Assembly: GCA_963575745.1 (NCBI GenBank)
Contig: CAUYUJ010005692.1
Coordinates: 1-64,000, forward strand
Origin: Prorocentrum cordatum
Lineage: Eukaryota; Sar; Dinophyceae; Prorocentrales; Prorocentraceae
Reading direction: 5' to 3'
DNA: 64,000 nt
Within the stretch, counting starts at the first letter, position 1. Each line of letters begins with the position of its first letter. The notes under the pieces are model-generated. The model had not been told where the DNA came from. It was given only the letters and a program-made list of their open reading frames with translations, and ran no database searches. Shown here piece by piece: positions 31,938-43,083 of this stretch. Made by a program: the position numbers and the translations under genes.

Positions 31938-32025
31938 GATCATCATCATCATCAGCATGATCATCATCAGCATCATCGTCATCATCATCGTCAGCAGCCT
32001 CATCATCGACATCATCAATGCCATC
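31022..32025. repeat. CAT/ATC trinucleotide array, about 1 kb
   Basis: Almost uninterrupted (CAT)n with CAG, CGT and AAT variants. Generates Met-, Ile-, His- or Asp-rich frames on either strand. A second array of the same kind is at 47,905-49,215. Confidence 0.95.
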
Positions 32026-32229
32026 ACTTTGTTCCCAAATAGCGACCTCATCAAACCTAATGGGCCCAGACTCCAAATTCTCAAATTTACTGGGGCTCCC
32101 GGCGTGCTCCTGGGCTCTGGGGCGGCTTTCAGCATAACGTTTTCGGATCCAAGAGGGTCCCAAGACGGACCAAGGGGGTTCCCGAGACGCCCAAAGACCG
32201 CATCAAGACGCTCAAGATGTTTGTAAGGC

Positions 32230-33620
32230 GGCCCACGAGGCCTCCGAGACGCAAAACTCACAGATTGCCCATTGACTTTTCAATTATTTTGGAGTCCTGC
32301 TTTTCGAATTCCCGACGCTCCAGAACGGCACAAGCGGCTCCCAGGACCGCCCCAAGAGGCCCCCAGGAGGGCCCCAACATGGCCCAAGAACGCTCCAAGA
32401 CGGCGCCCAAGACGGCGCAAGGGGGCCGCAAAAGCAGCCCCAAGAAGGGCTCGAGAAAGGGAACACGAACCAAAAATCCAGGCCTTCCGGCCCAAGAGGC
32501 CCCCGGCTCCAAGAGACCCCCAAGAGGCCCCGAAGACGCCCCCAAAGGCCCCCCCAAACGGCCCCCAAGACGCCTCAAAACGGCCCCCCTCCCGCGACAC
32601 CCCAACGAACATCCTAGAGGCCTATGACCCCAACCCAGGCACGGTGGCGGGATGGGCCGAAGGCAGTTATATCCGCCGCCCCCTGCTTGCAGAGGTGCAC
32701 GGCGTGCTGGATGATTCAGGTTTTGGTTTTGGTTCTTTTTCCAAAAAGAACTTCCTAGTGGGCTCCGGCAGAACCCGCCGGCCACCCGGAATTTCCCCAA
32801 ACGTGCTCAACGACCGCAAAAAATCCTCCAAAAACGGCCGTTTCGCTCGGGACATCCTCAAACAATCGCGAAGATGGCCCAAGATGGCCTCCAAGTCCGC
32901 CCGAGATGGTCCAAGACGGCCTCCAAAACGGCCCAAGAGAGTCCAAGACGGCCCAAGACGGCCCAAGAGGCCCCCCAGAGGCCTCCCAGACGGCCCAAGA
33001 GGCCTCCAAGAGGTCCTCCAGGAGAGTCCGAAGAGGCCAAAATCATTGATTTTTCCTTGGTTTTTGAAGGATTCTGGCATTTGCGCCTTTTCGGCTCTCC
33101 GACGGCTCGAGACGGCCCAAGAAGCCCCCAAGATCGCCCAAGAGGCCCCCAAGAGAGCCCCATGATGGCCCAAGTGGCCTCCAAGATGGCCCCTAGAGGG
33201 CCCCAAGAGGGCCCAAGAGGCCTCCAACACGCCCAAGATGGCCTCCAAGACGCCCAAGATGGCCTCCAAGACGGCCCTGGAGCGCCCCAAGAGGGTCCCC
33301 CGTTGGCCCAGAAAGGCCCCCCAAACGGCTCCCGACGGCGTCAGACGTGCCAGGAACCCACCAAGATGGCCGAAGTTGGCTCGAAGCTGGCCCAAAAGGG
33401 CCCAAGAGGCCCCCAAGAGGGCCTCCAGGAAGGCCAAAAGATGCCAAAATCACTGATTTTCCCAAGGTTTTTGATGGATTTGGGCATTTCCCTTTTTTCG
33501 GCCTTCCGACGGCCCGAGACGGCCCAAGAGCCCCCAAAGATCGCCGAAAGATCGCCCAAGAGGCCTCCAAGACGGCGACGATGACCATCAAGACGCCCAC
33601 GTGTTCCCCGAAGGCTTTCC
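32230..33620. repeat. CAAGACGGCC minisatellite with embedded core elements
   Basis: Units of about 10-11 bp (CAAGACGGCC, CAAGAGGCCC, CCAAGATGGC) make up most of the block. Embedded in it are three copies of a core of about 85 bp (32,249-32,340; 33,036-33,118; 33,447-33,530), which reads AAAATCATTGATTTTTCC ... GGTTTTTGA ... CGACGGCCCGAGACGGCCC. Related blocks are at 29.76, 51.2-52.25 and 54.0-54.45 kb. The flanking 32,640-32,870 segment is unique except for a GTTTCGCTCGGGACATCCTC match to the repeat at 23.36 and 41.47 kb. Confidence 0.9.
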
Positions 33621-33667
33621 AAACCGACTCGGGGAACACATGGTCCGATGGCTTGGCAGGTCTGGCC

Positions 33668-36600
33668 TCAACGTTCGGCCACATAGGCGCTTCCACAAAG
33701 GCAGGGGGCGGCGGTGATTCGCCGTAGGCGTCTTCGATAGTACATCCAGGTACTCGAATCACTACTGCAACCGCATTTGCCATTGTGCCAACAGCCAGTG
33801 CAACCATCGCACGTAGACCCTGTTAGGTCGAAAAAACCACAGCCAGTCTCGCAGCTGCAGCATCCCGCCGCCTTACGCGCGTCTGTGCAATCCCAACAAT
33901 TGCAACCACATGGTGGGCTGGCGCAGCCGCAAGTGGCCTGCGCTTCCGATAGCGTCGGAGACGGCGTCGGGCTTGCCGTCGGGCTTGGCGTCGGGCTTGA
34001 GGACGGAGACAGCGTGGCGCCCGGTGGCAGTAGCGTCGGGTGTGGCGTTGGGCTTGGCGTCGGGATTGGCGTCGGTGGCACTGCGTAGTAGGACAAGTAG
34101 CTGCCCGAATTGCTCGAGCACGCGAGACCAAATACGTCATAGTAGGGCCAGGTAGTCGAATCACTACTGCACCCACATTTGCCGTCCTTCCAGCAGCCAT
34201 TGCATCCGTCGCACACAGACACCATATCGCCATAACCGCAACCATTACCATTATCGCAGCTGCAGCATCCAGCAGCAGTGCGCGCTGCTGTGCAATCCCA
34301 ACAATTGCAACCGCAGGGGGGGGTGGAGCAGCTGCAAGTGCCAGATGATGCCACATCCCCGAGCGGGGGGTAGGTGGGCGGAGCTGTCGGACTGTACGTT
34401 GGAGACGGCGTCGGATACGGCGTCGGGCTTGGCGTCGGGCTGGGTGACGGGCTTCCCGTAGGACTTTCGGTCGGGCTTGGCGTCGTCGGGCTTGGCGTCG
34501 GGCTTGGCGTTGGGCTTGGCGACGGGCTCGGTGTGGGAGTGGGCGTTGGGTTTAGCGTCAAGCTTTTCGTCGGAGATGACGTCGGATACGGCGTCGGATA
34601 CGGCGTCGGGGTTAGCGTCGGATGCGGCGTCGGGTACGGCGTCGGGCTTGGTGTCGGGTACTGCGTCGGGCTGTTCGTTCCGGCAGCAGAGGCAACATCG
34701 GCAGCTGAGATTGCCGCATCGAACCAAGCAAACTGCCGAGCAGTAATGTCCGAACCGGGATCTGTATCACCAACCCAATTGTTTAGGCCAACGTAGAAAT
34801 TCGGAGAAACGGCCCATGGAATAGTTGGGAAGCTCCACAATTGCGATTGGCCGAAATGTGCTCCATTCTTGTATACTGTGCACAAACCGCTAGTGGACAG
34901 AGTGAACCCAACATGGATCCACGTCGATAAGGCCCAATAGTTAGGGAAGTCACACCATCCCAGCCATGCGCCAAAACCAATTCGCAAAGTTGATGCGGAG
35001 TTTCTGTGTAAGCGGATCGAAGGTGTTGAACCTGTTCCGAAATCCCAGATGCGATTATAAGACCCCGTCCAGCTATGAATTTGCACCCACCCGACGAAAC
35101 TGAAACCACCAACGACAGAGAACGTGCGTCCATTTGGAACTGAGCCACTACCTTGATCTTGTGCGGTGGCGTATTCAAACATGGGCCCTGACGCCTGGGT
35201 CTGTGCGTAATAAGACAAGTAGTTACCAGCAGATGCCGAGCACGAGAGACCAAAACCGTCGTAGTTTGGCCAGCCAGCCGCATAGTTCGCAGCACAACCA
35301 CATTTGCCTTGGTGCCAACAACCGTTGCACCATTGGCAACCATGACCTGTACCCGAGTTGCCATCCACATAACCACAGTTGTGCCACGCCGCAGCCCCAT
35401 GATTCGTGGTTCCATCGCAGGTGCAGCATCCAGCTGATTTTTTTGCCTCTGTACAATCCCAACAATTGCAACCGCAGGGTGGGCTGGAGCAGCTGCAAGT
35501 ACCAGATGATGACCCCAACGACTCCAACCACTGCGTCGGGCTTGGCGTGGGATGCGGCGTCGGGCTTGGCGTCGGATACGCCGTCGGATACTCCGTCGGA
35601 GAATGCGTGGCGCCTGGTGGCAATGGCGTCGGGCTTGGCGTCGGGCTTGGCGTCGGGCTTGGCGTCGGGCTTGGCGTCGGATATGGCGTCGGATACGGCG
35701 TAGGAAACGGGGTCGGGCCTGGCGTCGGATACTGCGTCGGGTTTGGCGACGGGCTTGGCGTTGGCGATGGCGTGGTATCTGTGCAGATGTAGCCAGACAT
35801 GATGTAGCCATCGTTGCAAGTCTCACAATGGTCTCTCACAATTCGTGACTGCGGCGTGACACAAGTCCTGCAGGCCGAACCGCTTCCAGTCTTGCAAGTC
35901 AGCCTCTGATGCCGGTAAACAACGAATCCCGACGACTCCTCGCTGCCCCTGCTTCCGACCTGCGCATAGCAAGCCCCAGAAGTCATCGCATTGGGCGGCA
36001 TGCAAGCGCACGTGCTCCCCAGGCCGCCGTCGTTCGGCGAGTCGGAGTACAAGTACTCGCAGGCGTTCCCGGCCAGCTCCCACTGCGTCACCATGGCGAA
36101 ACACTGGGAAAGGCCCAGCGCACCCCAAGAGGCTCCTGCCATCGCCTGGCCCACAGCACAACTGAACTGCTTGGCCATGTTGGACAGGCCCGTGACCCAA
36201 GCAGGCGTCGGCCCCCAACCGTCACAAGTGAAGCAAAAGTTCTTCGTGACGGAAATTGCGATTTTCCAGGGCTGAACTTGTTTCATGTCGGACCTCTGAA
36301 GCGACCCGTTGCGGGCCCCCTCGAGGACCGACTTGGGACTCGGCTTGCTCCTGATAGATTCGCCGAAGCTCGGGTCGGAGGTGGCCTCGGAGAGGGCACG
36401 CAGCGACGGCAGCAGCGATGTCGATGTGAACTCCTCCTGGCGGGCAGCAACCCTGGGTGTTACTTCCAAGATCGTGATCGAGAACATGTAGCCGAACTCG
36501 AGCTTCGGCTGCGGATAGAGAGGCAATGACACCATCGCCGTGTACTTGTCCGCCGAGATGATGCCGTTCAAGGAGGACGACCAATACGACCACTCAGCGC

Positions 36601-37999
36601 CCGCAGGCCCCACCGTACAATCGACGCTTAAGAACGCCAAGACCGAGGCAGTGGGCATGTATGGGGCACCGAAGATTGAAATCCTGCCCGTGGCGAAACC
36701 GACGATGTGGGCGGCGAAACCGCCGTTCAGACATCCAGCCAAGGCCTGGACTCCAAACAGAGCATTCGCCCACTCGAGGTGGACGCCCAACGTTACTGTG
36801 AAGTCGCCCTCGTCGCAGAACACCTCCTCCAGCCTTGTCTGAAGATTGGTTATGAGGTTGTCGCCCACGGTGATGAGGTCGTCGAGCATGCGCCCTGAAG
36901 ACACGTACCTGAACAGACCGATAACCCCCTTCGCCGCAGTCTGGACGAAGCTCGGTGCGCACCAGCTGCCACCCGTCCAGTCAACCTGCAGGAAGGGCGT
37001 GGGGATGCCGAAGGACACTCCGGGGAGGCTCGTGGTCTTGGTGAGGCAGTTCGTCAACCTCGCAACAGTGTCCGCGAAGCGCTGGGTCATCCCGAAGATG
37101 TCAAGCACGTCCCAGAAGGACATACTGCCCACGTAGTCGAAGGCGCCACAGTCGGTGAACTCGGCCGCGGGGGCGTCGTGCCAGCAGAAGTCGATGCTCA
37201 CGGCCGCGGCCTCTGAGTAGATCCCGTTGATGACCCTCTGCCCGAAATCGAGCAGTGCCTGGGCAACCGCGGTAGCAATGATGGCCTCCGGGGGGAACAG
37301 GGCCGCCCTGATGCCGTCAACAATGTTTGGAATGCAGCGAAGATTTACCATGACCATGTTCTCAAGCACATCCAAGAGCGCAGTAAATCCGCACTCGAGG
37401 AATGAGATGGCGCTGTTGACCCCCTGCGAGATGCAGTCAAAGACGCCGGAGCAGCCTGTGGGGATGAGATCGAAACCGCACATGTTACCAACCGCGTCGT
37501 TGACGGCTTGCACGACTTGTGACAAGCAATCTCCGAAGCTCATGATCACATTCACGACCGTGTCGACAACGCAATTGTAGACATACTCCACTGCGCTCGT
37601 AAAGCACGACCACACGCAATTTGTGATACAACTCACGGTGCAAACGACCACCTGGACGACCGTGGTTACAACCTCGACGACGGCGTCCCACCAACGGCGC
37701 CGGCGCCTCCCGCCCCAGAACTCAAGCTCTTGGGAAGATCGAGCGACCGCGCTGGACCTCGCTTGTGGGGAGATCTCCACAGCGGCGCTCGAGTTCGGAT
37801 GCGCCATCCTTGGGCAACTGCTACAACTTTGACTGCAGGAATTCCCGCAATTGTCGACCCACCTGGTTTCCGTGCAGGAGCTGGGGACCGAGAAGATACT
37901 CTCGAACGTGCACGAGGGCCCGCGCAGCGCCCTCTGGGATGCGGCTCGGTGCCTCGATTCCTTCACCTCGGTTGTGCCGAGCCACTCGTCGAGGGTCAA
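33668..37999 (-). CDS. large modular extracellular protein: Cys-rich modules, LamG-like domain, Pro-Thr linkers
   Basis: An uninterrupted 1443-codon frame. The sense frame continues upstream past 37,999 to about 38,080 without an ATG; the first ATG is 37,807, so a first exon is probably missing. Residues about 100-160 are strongly hydrophobic ([20 protein letters not shown]). Residues 160-740 form a Cys-containing region with no family I recognise. Residues about 745-820 are ([11 protein letters not shown])n. Three repeats of a Cys module ([12 protein letters not shown]....GCC.C ... [15 protein letters not shown] ... FGLx[11 protein letters not shown]) lie near 833-933, 1216-1305 and 1351-1420. 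A LamG/jellyroll-like domain ([48 protein letters not shown]) occupies about 940-1100. The last module is cut at STWMYY and joined to unrelated sequence ([12 protein letters not shown]), so the 3' end is truncated or lies in an intron. Inferred surface or matrix protein. Confidence 0.8.
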   Translation of the reverse strand: MTLDEWLGTTEVKESRHRAASQRALRGPSCTFESIFSVPSSCTETRWVDNCGNSCSQSCSSCPRMAHPNSSAAVEISPQARSSAVARSSQELEFWGGRRRRRWWDAVVEVVTTVVQVVVCTVSCITNCVWSCFTSAVEYVYNCVVDTVVNVIMSFGDCLSQVVQAVNDAVGNMCGFDLIPTGCSGVFDCISQGVNSAISFLECGFTALLDVLENMVMVNLRCIPNIVDGIRAALFPPEAIIATAVAQALLDFGQRVINGIYSEAAAVSIDFCWHDAPAAEFTDCGAFDYVGSMSFWDVLDIFGMTQRFADTVARLTNCLTKTTSLPGVSFGIPTPFLQVDWTGGSWCAPSFVQTAAKGVIGLFRYVSSGRMLDDLITVGDNLITNLQTRLEEVFCDEGDFTVTLGVHLEWANALFGVQALAGCLNGGFAAHIVGFATGRISIFGAPYMPTASVLAFLSVDCTVGPAGAEWSYWSSSLNGIISADKYTAMVSLPLYPQPKLEFGYMFSITILEVTPRVAARQEEFTSTSLLPSLRALSEATSDPSFGESIRSKPSPKSVLEGARNGSLQRSDMKQVQPWKIAISVTKNFCFTCDGWGPTPAWVTGLSNMAKQFSCAVGQAMAGASWGALGLSQCFAMVTQWELAGNACEYLYSDSPNDGGLGSTCACMPPNAMTSGACYAQVGSRGSEESSGFVVYRHQRLTCKTGSGSACRTCVTPQSRIVRDHCETCNDGYIMSGYICTDTTPSPTPSPSPNPTQYPTPGPTPFPTPYPTPYPTPSPTPSPTPSPTPSPTPLPPGATHSPTEYPTAYPTPSPTPHPTPSPTQWLESLGSSSGTCSCSSPPCGCNCWDCTEAKKSAGCCTCDGTTNHGAAAWHNCGYVDGNSGTGHGCQWCNGCWHQGKCGCAANYAAGWPNYDGFGLSCSASAGNYLSYYAQTQASGPMFEYATAQDQGSGSVPNGRTFSVVGGFSFVGWVQIHSWTGSYNRIWDFGTGSTPSIRLHRNSASTLRIGFGAWLGWCDFPNYWALSTWIHVGFTLSTSGLCTVYKNGAHFGQSQLWSFPTIPWAVSPNFYVGLNNWVGDTDPGSDITARQFAWFDAAISAADVASAAGTNSPTQYPTPSPTPYPTPHPTLTPTPYPTPYPTSSPTKSLTLNPTPTPTPSPSPSPTPSPTPSPTTPSPTESPTGSPSPSPTPSPTPYPTPSPTYSPTAPPTYPPLGDVASSGTCSCSTPPCGCNCWDCTAARTAAGCCSCDNGNGCGYGDMVSVCDGCNGCWKDGKCGCSSDSTTWPYYDVFGLACSSNSGSYLSYYAVPPTPIPTPSPTPHPTLLPPGATLSPSSSPTPSPTASPTPSPTLSEAQATCGCASPPCGCNCWDCTDARKAAGCCSCETGCGFFDLTGSTCDGCTGCWHNGKCGCSSDSSTWMYYRRRLRRITAAPCLCGSAYVAER

Positions 38000-38104
38000 G
38001 AATAATGAGCCACTGGAGCTGTGGTTCTCCTGACGAGCCGCAAACAGATCTGTATCTATACGATCACCCTTCGGCCTTCGGGTGATAAGGAGGTTAGGGG
38101 GGGA

Positions 38105-38680
38105 GGGGAATCAACATCTCACTCCATCGATATCACTATAGAATAGATGCCACGATCAGTGTCACAATCGATCTCACGATCGAGCTCGCAATCGATCCAA
38201 CTATCCCTCTCACTATCGATACCTCTATCGATCTCACGATTCCACAATCGACCTCACCATCGATTTCACTATCGATCTGTCTGTCGATCTCACAATCAAT
38301 CTCGCTATCGATCTCACTGTCGATCTCACTATCGATCGCACTATCGACATCACTATCGACCTCCCTATCGATCTCACTATCGGTTTCACTGTTGATCTCA
38401 CTATCGACCTCTTTGTCGACCTCATTCTCGCAACAACGATCTCACGGGACTCAGCGGGAAACCACGGGACACCGCGGGACAAGGCGGGGCACCACAGGAC
38501 ACCACGGGACACCACGGGACACCATCGGGACACCATCGGGACACCATCGGGACACCATCGGGACACCACGGCGGGACACCGCATGACAACACCTACGCAC
38601 CACCAGAAAACCATCGGTACAAAAGTCGAGACACCGCGGGACACCACGGATCACCATCGAGACTGCACGGCGGGACACCC
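38105..38680. repeat. two adjacent short tandem repeats (ATCGATCTCACT, then GGGACACCAC)
   Basis: 38,150-38,435 is a 12-bp-period CGATCTCACTAT array. 38,445-38,680 is a 13-15 bp array of CGGGACACCA units. Neither encodes protein. They separate the modular protein from the EF-hand gene and would contain its 3' or 5' flank. Confidence 0.9.
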
Positions 38681-38854
38681 GCGGCACCCGCCCGCCACGC
38701 GGCTGGGGGGGCGGACTTCTGTCCTCGCCGCGCCCTAGCCAAGGAAGGTTCAGTCCTTCAGCCCGCGCACGCAACTTCGCCTCGCCCGCACCTACGACGC
38801 AAACCCAAAACCGAAACCGCTTTCCAATGGGAGGCTCTCTGTTGCACTTCGATA

Positions 38855-39835
38855 TCACCCCCCCACCTCCGATCCGCGCCCTCGCAGACTGGATTCTGGG
38901 GCGCGGTCCGCGCATACGCGATCGCACGGATACGTTCCGCGTGGGGCATCCGCAAAAACCGCCGCGCATCCGTGGGATCGCGGCCCAGGGGCCCGGCCCG
39001 CGAGGCCGTGGATATGGATGTGTGTTTCGCCCATGGTATCCACGAAGTCTTGCACCGAAGCTCTGGGAAGCAGCACGCTGTCCAGACTAACGTCGATCGA
39101 GCCAGCGACAGCTTCGAGCGCGGCGACGTCTTGCCCGATGAGGGTGCCGAAGAGTTCGTCCACGTCCAGGGTCGACGAGTTGTCCTTATCGAGCTCGACG
39201 AACTTGCTCTCGTGAAAGACCAGCTCCTCATCCGAAGACAGGTTCCGCCACGCATGCGTGACCCTGCGGTCCCCCTGGATGACCACATAGTTCTGGGAGT
39301 GGCACGGGGCCGTCTCTTGCGTCGGGAATCCTGCCCCGCAATGCCCGCACTCGTCGACATAGTTACAGTCGGAGCAAAACTGGCACTGGCTGCAGCTGTC
39401 GCACGTACCGTCGTAGCAGAATTCCGAAACCTGGCAATCGGAATGACCTTGGCACTGCACAGCGTCCGGATTTGGTCCAGGGCCCTGCCGGCAGGTGCCG
39501 CAGCACAATGCCAAAACTTGGCTCGACAAATTCGCGTCTGCACAATACGGGCCGACATCTGAGCAACCGCTGACGTCGTTGAGCCGTGCATGATCGTTTG
39601 CAAACTGGATGGCTCCTGCGTCGTCGTCGACGCAGCCGGCGGCCTGCATGCGCTCGGTGCGCATGTCCCGTCCGCCCAATGATCTGTCCGTCGGCGCGTC
39701 TGAACCGTGCTGGTCCACGACACGCGTCTGGATCAAGTGCACATCGGACATAAGGTCCCCTGCCCCCCTGGCCCAACCGCAAATTGGCACAAGAAGCCCC
39801 GCGCTCAGGACGACGGGAATGTTCATGGTCGCCAT
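38855..39835 (-). CDS. secreted Cys-rich protein with EF-hand
   Basis: The chosen ATG (39,835) gives MATMNIPVVLSAGLLVPICG, a good signal peptide (short start, hydrophobic core, small residues before the cleavage region). An upstream in-frame alternative start adds 36 residues and buries the signal, so it is less likely. A Cys-rich region follows (CQGHSDCQVSEFCYDGTCD, CSQCQFCSDCNYVDECGHC). At about residues 200-235 is one EF-hand with loop DKDNSSTLDVDE, with Asp, Asp, Ser, Thr, Asp and Glu at the 1, 3, 5, 7, 9 and 12 positions. Predicted role: Ca-binding extracellular or secretory-pathway protein. After THIHIHG (about 39,010) composition changes and reading to TGA 38,855 is probably intron or 3' sequence, so the true end is uncertain. 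Confidence 0.65.
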   Translation of the reverse strand: MATMNIPVVLSAGLLVPICGWARGAGDLMSDVHLIQTRVVDQHGSDAPTDRSLGGRDMRTERMQAAGCVDDDAGAIQFANDHARLNDVSGCSDVGPYCADANLSSQVLALCCGTCRQGPGPNPDAVQCQGHSDCQVSEFCYDGTCDSCSQCQFCSDCNYVDECGHCGAGFPTQETAPCHSQNYVVIQGDRRVTHAWRNLSSDEELVFHESKFVELDKDNSSTLDVDELFGTLIGQDVAALEAVAGSIDVSLDSVLLPRASVQDFVDTMGETHIHIHGLAGRAPGPRSHGCAAVFADAPRGTYPCDRVCADRAPESSLRGRGSEVGG

Positions 39836-40429
39836 GGGCGATAAAACAGCGTATGTACTGTGGTGTTTGTAGTTTGTGTTTGGGCACGAAGTGTGCACCG
39901 GTCGTTTGGGTAGAAATACTTCAGCGATTCGTTGAACCAGCACGGTTGCAAGAAATATTTGGGGAGGCTCTCAAATGCCCACCTCATCCTGTTCCCAGCC
40001 ATTCCTCTCTCCTCCTCATCATCGTCATCATCATATCATCATCATCGTCATCATCTCATCATCTTGCGCATGGTCTTCAAAGGCCCTCTCCTCATCCGCC
40101 GCATCTCTACGCCGAAGAACAGCCAGACATTGCCAGAGACAAAATTCTTCGACCCTCGAATCTCGACCCTCCCGTCCATCCTCCCTGGCACCGAAAAACG
40201 GCAGGCCACGGGCGAGCGTGGAAACGGGTACGAAACACACCTGCGGAACCATCTTTGGCTCTTGCTCAGTGCTTTCATTTCGTCGAAGACCCGCCCCTGG
40301 ATCTTCCGACGAGAACGGTGTGCAATGGGCGGGCGGCGAACGACGAGGCGTCTCGAACATCTCCGCGACGCCGGCGGCACTCGTACCAGTGCACGCGGGG
40401 AACGGCAGGGCCCCGAATCTCGGCAACAT
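39836..40429. other. spacer with CAT-rich patch, no gene seen
   Basis: 5' flank of the EF-hand gene, then a CAT/CGT-rich patch (40,018-40,066) and unique sequence. Open frames overlap on both strands and show no motif. Confidence 0.35.
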
Positions 40430-40655
40430 GATGGACCCACGAACCCGGAAAGGGATATAGACATGTGGAGCATGGACACGTTTTCACGATACCCAACTGG
40501 GCAACACCTCACGAAACATCCCACGAGACACTTCACGAAACATCCCACGAGACACCTCACGAAACATTCCACGAGACACCTCACGAAACATTCCACGAGA
40601 CACCCCGCGAAACATTCCACGAGACACCCCACGAAACATTCCACGACGACAGGCA
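40430..40655. repeat. dispersed composite repeat, diverged copy 3
   Basis: Begins with GGACCCACGAACCCGGAAAG, matching the segment just upstream of copy 2 (29,888). Continues through CAACTGGGCAACACC into about 21-bp CACGAAACATCCCACGAGAC units, a relative of the GGGACGTGCCA family. No GCTGCGTCCGCG part is present. Confidence 0.65.
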
Positions 40656-40671
40656 ACCACTCAACCAAGGC

Positions 40672-41440
40672 GGTGTGGTCGTGCTGGGGAGTGGTCGTGC
40701 TGGGGTGTGGTCGTGCGTGCTGGGGTGGTCGTGCTGGGGGGTGGTCGTGCTGGGGGGTCGTGCTGGGGCGTGGTGGGGGGTGGTCGTGCTGGGGCGTGGT
40801 CGTGCTGGGGCGTGGTCGTGCTGGGGCGTGGTCGTGCTGGGGTGTGGTCGTGCTGTGGTGAGGTCGTGCTGGGGTGTGGTCGTGCTGGGGTGTGGTCTTG
40901 CTGGGGTGGGGTCGTGCTTGGGGTGGGGTCGTGCTGGGGTGTGGTCGTGCTGGGGTGTGGTCGTGCTGGGGTGTGGTCGTGCTGGGTGGGGTCGTGCTGG
41001 GGTGGGGTCGTGCTGGGGTGTGGTCGTGCTGGGGTGTGGTCGTGCTGGGGTGTGGTCGTGCTGGGGCGTGGTCGTGCTGGGGTGGGGTCGTGCTGGGGTG
41101 GGGTCGTGCTGGGGTGTGGTCGTGCTGGGGTGGTCCGCACCCTGTGATTTATCGATCGGGTCGTGCTGGGGTGTGGTCGTGCTGGTGCTGGGGTGGGGTC
41201 GTGCTGGGGTGTGGTCGTGCTGGGGTGGTCCGGTGATTTATCGATCGGGTCGTGCTGGGGTGTGGTCGTGCTGGTGCTGGGGTGTGGTCGTGCTGGGGTG
41301 TGGTCGTGCTGGGGTGTGGTCGTGCTGGGGTGTGGTCGTGCTGGGGTGTGGTCGTGCTGGGGCGTGGTCGTGCTGGGCGTGGTCGTGCTGGGGTGTGGTC
41401 ATGCTGGGGGTGTGGTCGTGCTGAGGTGTCCCGCACCCTG
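40672..41440. repeat. 16-bp GTCGTGCTGGGGTGTG array with higher-order spacers
   Basis: About 45 head-to-tail copies of GTCGTGCTGGGGTGTG (variants TGGG, CGTG). Near the 3' end, spacers containing TGATTTATCGATCGG recur (41,146; 41,231; 41,440), so three sub-arrays form a higher-order repeat. G-rich on the plus strand. Frames such as CWGVVVLGCGRAG are not protein. Confidence 0.95.
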
Positions 41441-41454
41441 TGATTTATCGATCG

Positions 41455-41640
41455 GGATTTCAAAAACAAGCGTTTCGCCTGAGACATCCTCAAATTTTAA
41501 TCCGCCGGCCTCCTTCGACCTCGATATTTATCAGGGAAAGAATCCGCCGGCCTCCTTCAAGTTGGGCACCGGGGACATGTTTACATACTAAAAGAGAACC
41601 CTGGGCCGGCGCCCTTTCCGGGAAAAACTGAGGCCCCCCC
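41455..41640. repeat. dispersed interspersed repeat, short copy
   Basis: Matches the ends of the 23,340-23,770 repeat (CAAAAACAAGCGTTTCGCCT; AAAGAGAACCCTGGGCC) but lacks most of the middle. It contains an internal duplication AATCCGCCGGCCTCCTTC (about 41,500 and 41,547). Confidence 0.7.
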
Positions 41641-42408
41641 CCGAAGCGGCATCCCAAATGTGATTGACCGTGGTTGACATCTCGCCAACACGGACGCGGA
41701 TCTCACGCCATGTGGCGGATTCTGAAACCCTGAACTCGGCTATCGACTGATGCTTCCGCCGAGCTTCCTTCTTGTTAATAGCACTGCGCCCAAACTCGCT
41801 CGAACAGACGCTTCGTGTGGGGTCGAATTAAAGCCGACCGACATCGGCGCATGACATGCATGGCCACATCATGAAGTGGACTCTGAAAAGGGGGCACGCA
41901 CAGGGACAGGGGCAGCCATGACTCCACACCCGCGCGCCCCCTCCCCTACGGAGGCGGCACAGCGAGCGCGGCCCTCGGCCCCACTTCTGGGGCATAGGGC
42001 CGCATTCCCCAACTCGAAAAGCTCAAGGATGTAAGACCCGGGAACGCGGGGAAAGGACAGGAGGCGGCACGCGACGGAAGCAGCGGCAGGCGGAGCCTCA
42101 GAGCCCCCTCATGGGCGAAGTACCAGTGGGTCGCGACATCGAGGGAGAGGTGGAAACTGAGGCACAACAGCACGAAGAGGGGAATTTGTATGGAGTACTG
42201 ATCGCCATTCACGTTGCGAGCGTCACGCTGCGCTCTAGCATGGAATTCCTGGCGTTTGAACATATCCAACGAAGTAAGTGTGATGATGCACGCCTGGGCG
42301 GTCCAGTGGCGGCGCTGTGTCTTGATAGCCCGTGGTTCAGCGTTTCCTCGGCAACTTCTGCTTGCCGACTGCCGCGCCGCCCTCGGGCTTGTCTTTGAGA
42401 GCGAGCTG
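41641..42408. other. unique DNA without assigned gene
   Basis: About 770 bp of unique DNA. Minus-strand 41,946-42,464 is open but its upstream part duplicates the antisense of the next gene, and no domain is recognised. Probably the 3' flank of the 42.4-43.1 kb gene. Confidence 0.35.
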
Positions 42409-43083
42409 CTATATATGCTGGGCGGCTTTCGACCCCGGGCCGCGATCGTGACTGAGCGTGCCACTCGCCGACTCCACGCCTCCGTTCAGATGCAGCACGG
42501 CCAGCGCACCCTTCGAATCGGCGTGGTGGCTGCAGGCCCAGACCCGGAGCACCTCGCCATCGCCCTCGCTGTTGGGCTTGAACTCGAAGCAGCGGGCGGC
42601 CTTCACGACGACATCGGCATTCTTAACGTAGCTCCCCCACATCTCCAGCACCCCCACTGCTTCGGCAGCTTCTGTGGAGTAGGGGCCCTGCCCGATGGTT
42701 TTCATCAGCTGCTCGCGGCCGTTGGCGGCTGCTGCGGCGACCCGAACGATGACCACCGTCAAGAGCGCATCTGGTTTCTTGCCCATGGGGTGGCCCTTGA
42801 AATCGTCGCTCTCGCAGGCGTTTTTGCCCGTCTTGACGTGCCCCTGAAATCACACCTCCAGGGCCACCTCGATCTTGCGGCCTTCTTTCAGGGCCAGCGC
42901 CACGGCGCCGTCGCGCGCCGCGGACTGGCGGGCGGCCTCGCGTTGGAGCAGCAGGCGGCACATCAGGCACTGGAGCTTGCCATTGGGCGCGGTTACCTCC
43001 TTGTCGTCGTTGGCGCTGGTCTCTGGGACGTTCTCGGCACCTCGTTTGACTCCGTTCGAGATATCGGCGATCGGGGGGGACAT
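42409..43083 (-). CDS. unidentified soluble protein with one in-frame TGA
   Basis: ATG at 43,083 gives MSPPIADISNGVKRGAENVP. A coherent frame continues through NGKLQCLMCRLLLQREAARQ and KEGRKIEVALEV, hits TGA at 42,850-42,852, then proceeds in the same frame with FQGHVKTGKNACESDDFKGH, LLTVVIVRVAAAAANGREQL, EAVGVLEMWGSYVKNADVVV and RCFEFKPNSEGDGEVLRVWA. It ends at a TAG. About 220 codons in all. The TGA sits in GTGTGATTTCAG, a GT..AG string of 12 nt whose removal would keep frame, though that is far shorter than usual introns. No family recognised. The CxxC suggests a metal site. Alternatives: a point-mutated pseudogene, or stop readthrough. Confidence 0.5.

Noticed and set aside
31022-32261. 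Met/Ile/Leu-rich open frame resembling a membrane protein
   Set aside because: It is a translation of the CAT array; periodicity is purely that of the repeat.
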